From positions 2,073,501-2,137,500 of the forward strand of contig JAWRVZ010000025.1 of NCBI GenBank assembly GCA_037043235.1: DNA of 64,000 nt, in the 5' to 3' direction. This document shows positions 21,270 to 33,566 of this stretch, piece after piece. The DNA is from Rhodeus uyekii. Taxonomy: Eukaryota > Chordata > Actinopteri > Cypriniformes > Acheilognathidae. Below the pieces are notes generated by a model. The model saw only the letters and a list, made by a program, of their open reading frames with translations, had not been told where the DNA came from and did not search any database. Every line of letters starts with the position of its first letter. Within the stretch, counting starts at the first letter, position 1. A program made the position numbers and the translations under genes.

Positions 21270-22880
21270 TAATTTTTTGTCAGAGCAGGCTTTAGCATGT
21301 ATTAGCATGTTACTGGGGATTGATAGCATGTTCTATAGCATCTTGATAGTGTTTATACCATTTTTTAGCATGTAGATTTTTAAATTGACCAATTTTAAGA
21401 AGAAAAGTTAAGGGACACCAAGACATTTAAAGCTGCACAATAGTTCTACTTTTTCTTTGAGTCAGATTGATGAGATGATACTGCAGTCTCAAGTTCTAGA
21501 TGTCAGAGAGAAGTGCATTAACCTGCAGTTTCGCTCAAAAACTCAATACTAGCTTGACAGTATATTCTGTTTGACAAGGATTCAAGGTAGCACAGGGATG
21601 TGTAAATGGGCTAAAGTGACTGGGAGACAGACTTACTGGATTTCACGGCTCCCTCAAGGTCTTCTCCAGAGGTTGTTATCTTTCCATTCCCTTCATTCTT
21701 GCTCTGGTCAGAAATCCAGAGAACAGATGGTGCCCTCTAAAGTCTCTCTTAATCATGAGCAGGTGGAGAATGTTTTGTGTGTCCGGAGCTGCACTAGTTG
21801 TGGGCTGCTGGGATACATTTTATTGCAGGTTTCAACAGCATCTGCACATCCTTAGGGTGAAGCAGTTTAATGGAACATTGCTTCTTTCATCTCCCAATAA
21901 GCCATATTTATTGGATCATAAAATGTTACAGGACGGTAATTTGCGGTTGTAAAGACAGATACAAAGTGTGCACAAAACACACTTTGGTGGACCAAAAATA
22001 TACATAAGCAATATATCAAAATAATGGGCTGAACAGAACATCTCAGCAACAGCTGATCTTGAAGAATCAGTCAGTTATGCAGCCTTTAATGCTGAAGGAT
22101 TATGATTGTCTCTTTTATTATACTGCGACACCAGAGAATAAATCTGTTGTGATGTTTGTTTTGAATGTTACATATGATTGTATGCATGAACCATCCATAT
22201 AAACTTGGCAAGAGTGAACGATAGGGGAAATGCTCGTATTATTTTTATTTGCAGGACAATTTGTTATGTAAAAAAAGAGAGAGACAAAAGTCACATTTTC
22301 CATACAATATATCAGCATAATATTATTTGAGTTATTATTTAAGATTTATAAATTGAATTTAATAGCATTCTTGGTCTGCGCATGTCTTGGCTTATTCAGG
22401 AAGAGTGCAGTATGTGCCAATCAACACTTAAATATTCATATGAAAAATGCACTTTCAACCCTTTTGAAGAATGTGCAATTTCAAAGTACATCAAAGTGAG
22501 ACAAAATGACAGCCAGTATAAAAACAAACATCCTTCAGAATCAATACACAGTCTGCATGTGGACAGAATTTTGTATATCAGCTCATCAAAAGTTAACATT
22601 GGCAACACTGAAAACTTCAGAGGTGATTTTCCTGACATTGCAATGCTGGTAACAAAGGAAGGGCTTCTTTCATGATAATGAAAGTAATTTTCTTTCAGGT
22701 TTTTCAGACTTTTCAGGTATATATATATATATATATAAGAATTAGTTTCTAGCACACATACATTTTTTGTGCATTTGCATATGGACACTGAAACATTAAA
22801 TATCAATATATTTATATACTGTACATCTAAAACATAAATACATTTATTTATGATTTATAGATGTACAGATCCCTTGAATT
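21270..22880. other. Non-coding stretch
   Basis: A cluster of tagcatgtt words lies at 21,295-21,375. The rest is AT-rich with a short (TA)n at about 22,715-22,735. Small ORFs at 21,571-21,855 and 22,382-22,806 lack any recognised similarity. No gene is called. Confidence 0.4.
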
Positions 22881-22885
22881 GGATA

Positions 22886-23300
22886 ATTCTCCCCAAAATG
22901 AAAATTCATCATTTACTCACCCTTGTTGTCAGCAGCAGTTGCAGATAAATACATGATGTTCAAATGCAGAGTTTAATCATAATCCAAGAACAGAGAAGAT
23001 AGATGCAAACACACTTTTACAAATGTTAACGTGGACTGAACACATGAGAACTGAAAAGACTGCAACTTAAATACAGGGCAAAACAGGAAACTAATGTCAG
23101 CACATGTACAAATTTATGAATGTCCATGACAACAAATGAGTGGCAGGAAAACAAAGGCAAACAAACACATGATTGGTGAAAACAAACTAAAAGTCCATGA
23201 AAATGAAACTGACAGAACATAAACGTGACACGTGCTGTTCCAAAACTATATGACTTTATTTTTTATGGCATCCGTCGTGTGCATTTTAATTTATTGTACT
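22886..23300. mobile_element. MITE interrupted by a solo LTR
   Basis: The MITE phrase ccccaaaatgaaaattcatc...ctcacccttgt stops at 22,926 and resumes at 23,231 with cgtgctgttccaaaactata. The insert 22,927-23,230 (304 bp) begins TGTCAG and ends CGTGACA. On the minus strand it has a TATTTAAG box and an ATTAAA signal, so it is a solo LTR pointing left. The flanking pentamers CTTGT and CGTGC match at only three of five positions, suggesting an old insertion. Confidence 0.7.
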
Positions 23301-25849
23301 AGAGTTTTTGTGGAATTTAGTGTGCAAATTATATATAAATATTAAAAATTCCAGTTTGACTGGAACTGATCTTTTTTTTTATTACTTTGAGCACTTGGAA
23401 ACAAAGTTTGCATCATTCCAACTGCAATCATGTATTTATACGATGATTATACTTGATGGGTTTTGAAAAACACCATAAAGTGGATGCGTTGTAGTGATGT
23501 CAGCAGCACTTAAATGGGAGGACTATAAAATGACTGCGAAATTTCAGTAAATGTGGCCACAGCACCATGTTTTAGCTATAGTAGAGTACAGATACTGGGA
23601 TCACTCTGGACTAAACAATGACATTGTAAATGCAGGGTAAATGCAGGGTAAATGCAGGGCTTAATCTGCCTCTTTGTCTGTTAACACTATAAAGCCTATG
23701 ACTTCCTTCTTCTCTGACATTGAAGTATTGTAAATATCAGCTGGACACGATTTTAACCCTCAGGCAGGACGGATTGAGAAACTTGAAACAGCTTTTGTTT
23801 GAAATACCACAGAAGATAATTCATTTCATTTTTATCTTGGAACAGAGCATAGATAATTGCCATCTTCTCTTTTAAAGATAGGAGCAAAAGAGCCAGCTTT
23901 AAAGATTTTTGAGTATCCTCCAGAAAAAAGTAGGACACTGTCTGGGAGGAAACTGGAGAATAAGGGAGAGAAAAAGAATGGATTCTTGGTTATTAAGATC
24001 ACAGATAAAACCCTCCTTTCGAAAAAATGCAGAATGAAGCATACCAGGTTCCTAATCAACCATCTGTGAGCCAGCAGATTATAATGGTTCTGTGATTGTA
24101 TTAAAGTCTCCAGGGCTCGTGGTTCAGTGGAATCACAGAGAAAAAACATCTGTGACTAAACTAGAGAGTCAGTGGTGGTTCCTGAAGACATTAAGCTTGA
24201 ACATTCACTAAAACAAGACAAACGTTTGTCCTTCCACATACAGTGTGCATTCCTCATAAACTTCTGTTCTCCATCTGTTCGGGTTTTTCCTCTGGAATTA
24301 TGTATTAATGGGAATTAAATGAGTCAGAGACGGGTCAGCTATTCTCTGACATTGGACGTACCTTGGGAGATTTCCAAAAAGGCTCTTCTAAAAGCAGTTT
24401 ATATATGATCGCTTTGGTGTGATGTGACACCAGGAGGGAAATGATTCTCGAAATGATTCCTTTCCCATGCTGAGCTCTTTACCAGTGATCAGAGTAACAG
24501 ATGGGCCTTGAAAATGACCTGGTTGTAATTTTCTTAAAGCCTTTCTTCTGTATAACATTAAGATGAAACCAGGTTTTTAGCTCAGTAATTTAATGCAAAC
24601 AACGTAGGCTGTAATGATGTAATGTAGGTTGTTTAAAATAAGTTACTTCAAGCATCAAATATGTAATGTGGACAACAATCTTTGTGTATAATATTCCATT
24701 AGAGATTTACTGAACCATCAGAAATGTTATTACATTTTGGATGCCATTGTATTAACTATGAAATGAAGGGCTAAAGTTTAGTAACTGAAGAGTTTTGGTG
24801 TAAATGACAGTCATTATAACATAAATTTCCTTAGCTACAGTAAATTACATTGAAAAACAATGGAAAAGTAACACAGTGGTGTGTGAAAATGCATTCTGTG
24901 TGATGTAATCTCCTTCTAACACCTATTATGATACTTTATGGGAAGTGACTTTTATCTCAGGCCTAAAATGAACTCTAACTGGCCACTAAACTATTGGGTA
25001 ACACTATTTTGGTCCCTTTTGAAAATTCTGTTAGAAGTAACATTACAACTACATATTAGAGTATTAATAGTCTGCTGTCTGCTTAATGTCTGCTAAGTCT
25101 GTATTTTTAGACATTATACTTTGCAAATTCTACTTACCCTTAACAAGTTATTCTCCTACCCTTAACCTGACAAAGAGATTTTGAACAAAAAGAAAAAAGA
25201 AAGACCAATACAGTTTGATATGTTGTGATTAATTGCTTGATTTCATGATGCTTTAAATAAAATGTAAATATACATTTTTGTATACATTTATGTATTGCAA
25301 TTCTGCTCTAAAAAACTGGCCAATTGGTGCTTGGTGCCAATCTTTTTGTTTTTTATTCAATTCAACTCATTTCTACATGCATTTGTCTATTGTTGAGTCT
25401 TAATTTTAGACCCCTTTTCTTCCCTTCTTTAACAGTTTCTTTTAATACAAGAATTTAAGAGGAGATGTATTGATTTTTGCTCTTCTCTCTCTTTAGACCC
25501 AGTTACTTGTGGTTGGGTTGAAGGGCAGATCACATTTGGCCGATAACGCATTATCACCCGCAGGCCTTGTGCTTCTAACATTGACTTGAGATTAAAGTGC
25601 TGGTTTTACAGCTTGTTTTATGTACATGTCTCCCTCACCCTACCTGTGGTATATGTGTCTTCCTGATCATGGAGGCGTATTAAAGTGTCTCTTGAAGAAT
25701 TTGTGTATGAAGTAGCTCAGGTTGCAGGGCCCGCAGAGTTCATGAAGAATGACTGACACATTGAAGCCTAATGATTTAACCAGGCGTGTAGCTCCACGGT
25801 CAGGCCTTATCTCCCCGTAAGTGGATTTATCCCAGATCATGCCTCATAA

Positions 25850-25890
<41 letters not shown>

Positions 25891-28210
25891 TGAGAACATG
25901 TGAATGTGACAGCATCCCCATGGGCGGTCTGAATTTGCAATTTAGAACGTCTTAATATCTTATCTTTATTTTAAAGAATTTATTTTATTAGGTGAGAAGT
26001 TAATGGTAACAGGTTACAGCTGTCTGGTTACCCTGTCAAATGGATAGTTCACCCAAAAATTTCAATTCAGTCATCATTTGCTCAGCCTCACATTTTTCTA
26101 GAACTTGTATGGTTTTCTTTCTTCTGTGGAGAACAAAAGGTGATGTTGTGAAATGGACCATGGGCTGCAAAGCCCCCCCAAAATGACCAAAAAACCACTG
26201 GAAAAGCATCATGGAAAGTGGTTCATTTGATTTTCATTTATTTCAAGTCTTCTGAATCAATATGATCGAGAAACAGACTGAGATTTTACTTAACAAAAAC
26301 TAAAACTAAATCCTCACACAGGAAGTGGCTGGATCTCAACTTCCGTTGAAGGTGCCACATGGTGGATTATTCCACACAACACTCTCACAGACTGTCTCAG
26401 TGCTCCACAATCTGCATAACTATGTCATTAAGCTCTTAAGATTGATTTAATATGTGCATTAATCCACTTTCAAACCAAAGCTGCTCTGCTGTCATTGTGA
26501 AGCTTCTAGACAGAAAACAAAATGGATTAAGTCATTTGTTGTACTGAAATGAAAAACAATTATGTTGTTAACTACCTCTGTTTCATATACGTTCTACCCA
26601 AAAGTTCTACTAAAACACTTTAACTCAGGAATGTTAATTCAAAGACAATATGAGCAGCAAACGGTGAAGTAAAATCGATTGGTTTGGGTGTAATTATGAC
26701 AGGTAGAGATGTGCTGTGATTTTGACTGCAGTAAAGTGATGTGTAAAAGTCTTTAAAAAGCATTTATGCTCTGTGCTTGATGGATTCTGAATGTGTCTGG
26801 TGTAGATACTCACTCAAAGCCACAAAACTGAATCTGAAAAGGATGCCAACAAAAATGGACTTCAGTATTGCAGAATGTCTTGCTTGAAGCTATAAACTAT
26901 TTATATGAAATTATATTATACTGTATATTATATAATTATTTATCTGTATATCTCTCATAATTAAAATGTACTAATTCAAACAAATGTGTCTGGTTAAAAA
27001 AAGAAAAAAATACATGCAATACATTTACATTTCTGAGGTACTGCAAGTGCTCATGCTACTTGATACAAAACGATCAGTGCGGAAATTGTTAGACAAGTTC
27101 ATACCAGCAGCCCTTTTACACATTGCCCACACGCAACTACATTGATTTCTGGCCTCAGTCACTGCTGCTTTTAATAATATTCACTACATTGCAATACTGA
27201 ATTTGCAACACACGCTGTTGCTGTTAATCATATTCACAATGTTACTGTCTGAGTTTGCAATTCATGCTGCTGTTGTTAGTAATATTTGGTAACATGCAAT
27301 CTGAATTGTTAGATTAATTTCAATTTTAAAGAGTATACTCAAGCAACTTATTACACAAAACTGATTTTTTTTCTTTAAATGTGACGAAGTAATTTCATAA
27401 TTTAATTTTAAATTATTACTAAACAGAACTGAATCTGAAATTATTTGTTGATAACATTATCAATAATATTCTATCCCTAAACAATTATTTTAGATTAATT
27501 CAACTAATTTCGCAATGAACTGTGTCTGTAACCTAACCTTGTCCGAAGAACTGATATATACCGTTTACTGATACTGATACCATTTAGTAATTTACTCCTA
27601 TGTCAAATATAGTAAAAATAACATGGCGCTTAGTTTTAGAACTTGTATACTTTTGCAAGTTTAAAAATCAAAAGTTGACGAACGCAATAATATACTGAGA
27701 TGAGAGAACGAGAATTCAATTTTCAAGCTGGGCTATTGAGTTTTAAGGAATGCAAACTCCTTTAGGTAATGGTAACCCGCATTTAAAAGTTGACAACACA
27801 GGAGTGGTTAGTGGGTACTGCTAGAGGCAGGTGGTGATGTGTAGCAGGTGCAGGCGCCACGCCCCCCACATTCATCTCACACATTCACACAGATTTGAGA
27901 AGTCAGTGAATTCATGAACCATGACATCTACGCAATAAATGCAGGTTCTCAAATGAGCAAGATTTTCTAGCATATTTAAACTGCTCAGAATGGCAGCCAA
28001 ATAACACTTTAAAATCAGAAAGTGATATGCATATCAGTCAGTGAAGATACTTATTCATTAAAATATACATTAAAGTCTCTGTAATTCGCACCTTGATAGC
28101 ACAGAAATATTTCTGCTGTCTTTGCTTGTGTGATTGATTGCCATTCTCTTCTATTATTTGATTAGTTGAGGCATTCAGCCCTCCATTAAACTTCTAAATA
28201 CATAGCCCAC
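23300..28210. other. Long gene-free region
   Basis: No credible coding exon is seen. Contents: a short tandem triplication of gtaaatgcagg around 23,630-23,660; a partial MITE at 26,038-26,155 (ggatagttcacccaaaaatt); an (AG)n tract at 25,855-25,887; and a stretch of higher complexity at 25,500-25,850 discussed as a possible regulatory element. Otherwise it is AT-rich and apparently unique. Confidence 0.45.
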
Positions 28211-28222
28211 CTCATACAAAAC

Positions 28223-28638
28223 TGTCACAGTTCTGTCTCTGTTTCCAGTGTTATTAGTGTTCTAGTGGACAGAACCGTGGCACTGCTCTCTCTCTCCCAT
28301 GTGTTTGTCTCTCGTTAGTGTCTGCCCCGCCTCCTTGTTTCCCTTAATCATTCCCAGCTGTGTCTCATCACTACCTTCCCTCTTGTGCCCTATTTAATCC
28401 TGGTGTGTTTGCTGTCCTGTGCGGTGTCGTTGTCTTACATGCTCTTTGGTTTCCTGAGTTCCTAGATGACTGGTCCTGTCTTGCTTCCTGGTTAGTTTAT
28501 GTTATTGTCAAGAGTTATGTTTGAGTTCATGTTTTTCCCCCCTCGTGGGTTGTTCTTTTGTACATGTTTCTTTATTTTGTTATCGTAAATAAATCCTTCA
28601 CCCCAGCATTTGAGTCCTCCCATCATGTTCCATGACAG
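28223..28638 (+). repeat. 5' LTR of the non-autonomous element
   Basis: This is 416 bp and contains ccctatttaatcctggtgtg (promoter-like) and gtaaataaatccttcac (polyadenylation region). It is nearly identical to the 3' LTR at 30,016-30,431. Confidence 0.92.
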
Positions 28639-29656
28639 AACGACACCGCCACTGAGGACTCAGCGGGGAGAGGATTTTCATTCTCCACTAGCCTCCAGAC
28701 ACCCCAGATATTTATACCATCTGAGAATGCGGTATAAAATATTAAACTCCCTTCGCCAACGTGGGGCAGAACTAAGAACTTTTGCGCAGGAGTTTGCTTA
28801 TGCTGCAGTAGGGTTGGACTATAACGACGCGGCTCTCAAGGATCACTTCAACAGCGCCCTTGACGAGCCCCTTTGGTGGAGTATGAAGGGGCTGGAACGG
28901 TTGGACTTTTGGGATTTTGTGGATTACCTTGAATCACCCCCTACCGTTCCAACACCAGAAGAGGTTCTGGCGGCATGAGTTCCCCCAGAGTTATCCAGGG
29001 ATACCACAGTGCCACGCCCTCGCACTGGGAGAAGGAGGAGAAAGAGAGCATCCCTTCCCGCCACTGGCGCAGTCCCAGAGCCCGCTGCCGGGCAGGAGGC
29101 CGCCGTCCCAGAGCCCACTGTCCCAGAGCCCGTTGCCGGGCAGGAGACCGTCGTCCCAGAGCCCGCTGCCGGGCAGGAGGCCGCCGTCCCAGAGCCTACT
29201 CAACGTCGTCGTAAGCGGAGGAGGAGGAAAAGGACCTCCTCCGAACCGTCAGTCCCGGAGGCTGCCCCCAAACTGCTCGCCCTGCCGGCGCCACCGAGAC
29301 TGCTCGCCCTGCCGGCGCCACCGAGACTGCTCGCCCTGCCGGCGCCACCGAGACTGCTCGCCCTGCCGGCGCCACCGAGACTGCTCGCCCTGCCGGCGCC
29401 ACCGAGACTGCTCGCCCTGCCGGCGCCACCTGCGTGCCTCGCCTGCCGGCGCCCCGTGCGTGCCTCGCCTTGCCGGCCACGCCTAAACTCTTGCCTCCTG
29501 ACTCTCTGGCCTGGCCTGACCCTCCAGTCCTGCCTGAGCTCTTGCGGTCTGACCCTCCGGCCCTGCCAGACCCGCCGGACCCTCCGGCCCTGCCTGATTC
29601 TGCCTGGGGGGTTCCCCCGGCGCCACCCTGGCTGCCTGCCGGGACCATGGACCAGC
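28625..29656 (+). CDS. Gag-like ORF interrupted by one TGA
   Basis: The first in-frame ATG is at 28,625, in the last bases of the 5' LTR. The first part (117 residues to TGA at 28,976-28,978) contains YLYHLRMRYKILNSLRQRG, LRTFAQEFAYAAVGLDYNDA and LDFWDFVDYL, resembling the helical core of retrotransposon gag. After TGA the same frame stays open for 226 codons: a basic RRRRKR stretch, an 11-residue repeat (VPEPAAGQEAA), a second basic stretch, and a LLALPAPPR repeat. The codon before the TGA ends in A, and TGA could derive from CGA by CpG decay. Near 29,430 a frame change leads into another proline-rich frame (to 30,001), suggesting an indel. Function is inferred only from position and character. 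Confidence 0.7.
29267..29428 (+). repeat. 27-bp minisatellite, six copies
   Basis: The unit ccgagactgctcgccctgcc plus ggcgcca is repeated six times with only the first copy diverged. It encodes a 9-residue proline/leucine repeat. It is far more GC-rich than the surrounding region and is probably length-variable. Confidence 0.95.
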
Positions 29657-30015
29657 TGAAGCCTGCCTGGCTTACCCCTCCCGCTCCGCCCTGGTGGCTT
29701 GCTGGGACCCCGGATCCCCTTGAGCCACCCTGGCTCAATTCGCCAGTTCCCCCCTGGCCCTCTGCCTGGAACCCAGCCCTGGTCGAGTCACCTTGGCTCA
29801 TTCCACCTGCCCCTTCCTGGACTTTGTATTTTCTGTTGATTTTGCTTCCTAGGTTGTGGACCCTTTGTTTTGATTGGCCTGATTTTTCTCCCTCCCTTCC
29901 CTGGTGTTCTGTATTCCTGCAATCCCCTGTCTTGTGTATTATGCTTGGTGATGTCGGTGTTGGGTTTTTGTTTCATGTTGGAACGCCAGGTGGCGTTCCT
30001 TAGAGGGGGGGGTAG

Positions 30016-30431
30016 TGTCACGGTTCTGTCTCTGTTTCCAGTGTTATTAGTGTTCTAGTGGACAGAACCGTGGCACTGCTCTCTCTCTCCCATGTGTTTG
30101 TCTCTCGTTAGTGTCTGCCCCGCCTCCTTGTTTCCCTTAATCATTCCCAGCTGTGTCTCATCACTACCTTCCCTCTTGTGCCCTATTTAATCCTGGTGTG
30201 TTTGCTGTCCTGCGCGGTGTCGTTGTCTTACATGCTCTTTGGTTTCCCGAGTTCCTAGATGACTGGTCCTGTCTTGCTTCCTGGTTAGTTTATGTTATTG
30301 TCAAGAGTTATGTTTGAGTTAATGTTTTTCCCCCCTCGTGGGTTGTTCTTTTGTACATGTTTCTTTATTTTGTTATCGTAAATAAATCCTTCACCCCAGC
30401 ATTTGAGTCCTCCCATCATGTTCCATGACAG
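30016..30431 (+). repeat. 3' LTR of the non-autonomous element
   Basis: This is 416 bp. Differences from the 5' LTR include cacggttctg for cacagttctg, cctgcgcggt for cctgtgcggt, and gagttaatg for gagttcatg. High identity implies recent insertion. Confidence 0.92.
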
Positions 30432-30439
30432 AAAACAGA

Positions 30440-31890
30440 TTAACACTCTCTGTGATTGGGTGAGCAAAGGCACATATTTGGGTGGGCATAGTCCACCCCT
30501 GCCCATGCCTAGAGTCGGGCCTGTCCTGAAATGTCTAAATTAAAAACTTGACAGAATGAAAGTTCTAATAAAAGTCAGTAAAAAGTAATTTAAATGAATA
30601 TTTTAGGAAATGCCAAGAAACATAACAGAAAGCTACTGGTAACATTAAGTTATTTTGCAGAATATTTTCTTACAGTGAATTTCATACACTTTTAAAGCAC
30701 CTTATGTGCTGTAAACCTCGTAATCAAAATATTGATATATCACCCACCTAGATTTTACATGTGTGTTTCACACTTGTGTAAAACAAATCACTTTATTTTG
30801 GTCTATTTTTACTTTGTTTTGCTCAGCTGTAATCCTGCAAAATGTTAAATCACCTAATTAATATTCATGAGCCAGCTCATAAGGTTTATAATGTGTCCCC
30901 ACACTCTTCAGATAAAACGCCCCTGCATATAAATCGCTTTATATTGTGTATAGGCCTACAGATGCAGCGAGCAGCGTGTTCTTGCTTCCTCTACATCTTC
31001 TCAGAGATTAACGTTGACTGTGTGGATGTACATATGCCAGTAAGTCCTGTGTGCTAAACCATCTGCTCTCTGTCATCTGCAGGGGCTTCACCCCTTCCCT
31101 CCATCTCAGGATAATAAATGTCAAAAGCTTGAGGGAAACACTGCTGAATAACAATGAGAAAGCGATAAGATTTATTATATGTATAGGATTGCGAAATTCG
31201 CCCATGAAATTTTGATGTGAGCGATAGATGATTTGTGAAGATGTATTTTTGGATCACACTTACTGGCTTTTTATGAGGTTCTGTGCCACCGCAGAGCGGC
31301 TCTTTAATAATAAATGACTGAGTATTTTATTCACAACCTCTCAGCCTCATCCATTTCTGTCTTTGAATAATATTCAGATTTGTTCTTATAAATGCAGATG
31401 TTAGAAGTGTCATTAATCTTTCAGTAGCTTTTACATCACACTCTGTTGTACATTTATTACATGTACATGGCAACACAAAATTTTGCTGAAAGTCTGTTTT
31501 GGGTGTAAGGAAGAAGAAATTACGCTTCACTTGTACATTACCACTATAAGTAGCTATCCTATTTAATTGGTAAAAAGCAATTGAAGCTATATTCAGTTTT
31601 GCCATTTTTTACCCCTAAGTATTATACTATAGTACTATTTTTGATTATTTACGGGCATAAGTGAAGTTTGTGCCGGTTGAAAAATCGGGCAGGTTTAAGT
31701 AGACTTTCCTGGTCAATCTAGTCAAATCTAGTCAAACAATTTAAGTCAATCTAGTCAAACATAATGATCTGTTCCTAGAAATTATTTCCATTCCCCCATT
31801 TGTGATCAGTCATTTTGAACAAATCATGTGACTATTCTAAAAACAATTTAAAATGTCAAAAAAATAAATTTAAAAATATAACTTAAAAGT
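30440..31890. other. Gene-free stretch with a candidate regulatory island
   Basis: No ORF is convincing. The 30,830-31,330 part has high sequence complexity and homeodomain- and GATA-like words (cacctaattaatattcat, gcgataagatttatta) and lacks repeat signatures; see findings. Confidence 0.4.
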
Positions 31891-31894
31891 ATCA

Positions 31895-32200
31895 TCATAA
31901 TGTTGTTGGTACTCTGCCTGTTACGCTTATCCTCTGTTTTGTGGATTTCTGTCTTGTCTGTGCTATGGTTCTCATCTCATCCCATGGTTACTAATTTGTT
32001 AGATTTTGTACAGCTATTCCTGTTTAGTTCCCCCATTTACCATGTGTATATATTCTTCCCGTTTTGTTCAGTCCCAGGTCGATTATTGTCTGTTACATGG
32101 AGTGTTATTCTCTACCTCTCAGTTTCAGTCATTAAAGACATTTGCTTTATAAATTTGTTCGCCTTCGTCTGCCTGCTACACTGCCAGACCAAAAAATAAA
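31895..32200 (+). repeat. LTR-like fragment
   Basis: The pattern is cctgttacgcttatcctctg at the left, a T-rich middle, cattaaagacatttgc (polyadenylation-like) and cgtctgcctgctaca at the right. This matches the layout of fish Gypsy-type LTRs. No target duplication could be defined. Confidence 0.4.
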
Positions 32201-33180
32201 AATAAAATAAAATACCAATCATACATAAGAGGAAATGATTACGATAGATGAGCGAAGTGAATTGACTTCAAATGATGGGGTTCACAAAGTTTGTTCCTTA
32301 TCTACATAGACATTGACAGTTTAAATGTCTGAGAGGATAGAGATACAATTATCCTCGTTAGGTAATGAGTTATTACATATTGATTTATTATGTAATAAAT
32401 ACATAAACATCCACTGGCTCTTCAAAAGCAAAGAAACAGCTGTCTGATCTTGAACTATCCGTTCAGCTCAGTTCCTTATTCTCAAAATGTGAAAGTGGAA
32501 TTGAGAAACCTCTGTTAAAGCCAGGATGGGTTGGCCAGGTCTCAGGCTCCTCTTTTATACCTCGATATCACCAAAGATAAAAGATCTTGGCTTTCATCTC
32601 CTCTCTTTTGTATTCATTACACATGAAAGTACTTCAGTTTTGCTAGTCTTCAGCAGCTTTGTGGTGCAAAAATGGCATAGAAGCCTTCTGGTATCAGAAA
32701 ATCTTTTTCCATTGTCCCTTGGAAATGATTCTGGGCTTGTTTTAGCTTTTTTTTGCAGAATTACCATAAAGAATCATTATGCTCTCTTGCTTTTATTTTC
32801 ATTAAAATGAAGGATAATTAGTCTCCAACAATAGTTCTTCAATTTAAATGTTCAGCTTTAGACTCTGCTCTGATTTTATCTTTTAATAAAAGAAGAGGAT
32901 ATTTTTATTTCATTTTAGCATGGCTTAAGCTGAATTTTACAATAATTTTGCCACCAGAAACATTTTGGTAACACTTGCCAGTTAGGGTACATTTGCTGAT
33001 TCACAGTGCTGTGGAATACGATTCTGATAATGATAAGAATAATGATTCTGATTCTGAATAGAAGATGTTGATTTATTTATTAAAATGAACAAGAAGATCA
33101 TCCAAATTCGGAAAAACTGAAACGTGAATATTTTGCCAGATAAAGACGATGATTAACCATAAACAGAATAAATGTACACG
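32200..33180. other. Non-coding stretch
   Basis: AT-rich, with a short ATTCTGATA-type simple run near 33,020-33,058. No gene or clear transposon. Confidence 0.4.
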
Positions 33181-33566
33181 GTTTCTAACGTAACCTTGGT
33201 TCCCTGAGATAATGGGAACGAGTATTGCGTTGCTAGATGTTATGGGAAAAACTATTTTTTCTCAGAATATTGAAGCTTTATTAAATCAAGTAGTGAAACA
33301 CAGTAGTGCAGCGTATGTGCACAATCCTATTGGCTGTACAGTGTAATCTGCAAGAACCTATGGTGTTGCAGCAAAACTGCACAAACCAATCGGTGTGTAA
33401 CATGATCCAATCATGGAATGCTTTAATAGCATAGGTTCCCATCGAAGGGCCATACCTGAAGGACGCACAACTCGCGTTAAGGGAGCCTAATTGTTTCTGG
33501 AAAAGGAGGTTCTTCCTCAAGCCAATTGTCCAGGAAGCTGCATCAGCTCAGGGACCCATGACTGGT

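Larger units (their letters stand above)
28223..30431 (+). mobile_element. Young non-autonomous LTR retroelement, complete
   Basis: Two 416-bp LTRs (28,223-28,638 and 30,016-30,431) begin TGTCAC and end ATGACAG and differ at about four positions. The pentamer AAAAC flanks both sides (28,218-28,222 and 30,432-30,436), as a target-site duplication. Each LTR has a TATTTAA box and an AATAAA signal. A purine tract (agagggggggg, 30,002-30,012) precedes the 3' LTR. The 1.4-kb interior has a gag-like ORF and a GC-rich repeat region but no protease, reverse transcriptase or integrase. A standard tRNA primer site is not obvious next to the 5' LTR. It depends on proteins from an autonomous partner. Confidence 0.9.

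Noticed and set aside
29267..29428. CRISPR-like array
   Set aside because: The copies are directly adjacent with no unique spacers, and the context is a vertebrate LTR element.
29196..29801. 201-codon minus-strand ORF in the LTR element
   Set aside because: Antisense shadow of the GC-rich minisatellite; repeats with a period divisible by three keep several frames open.
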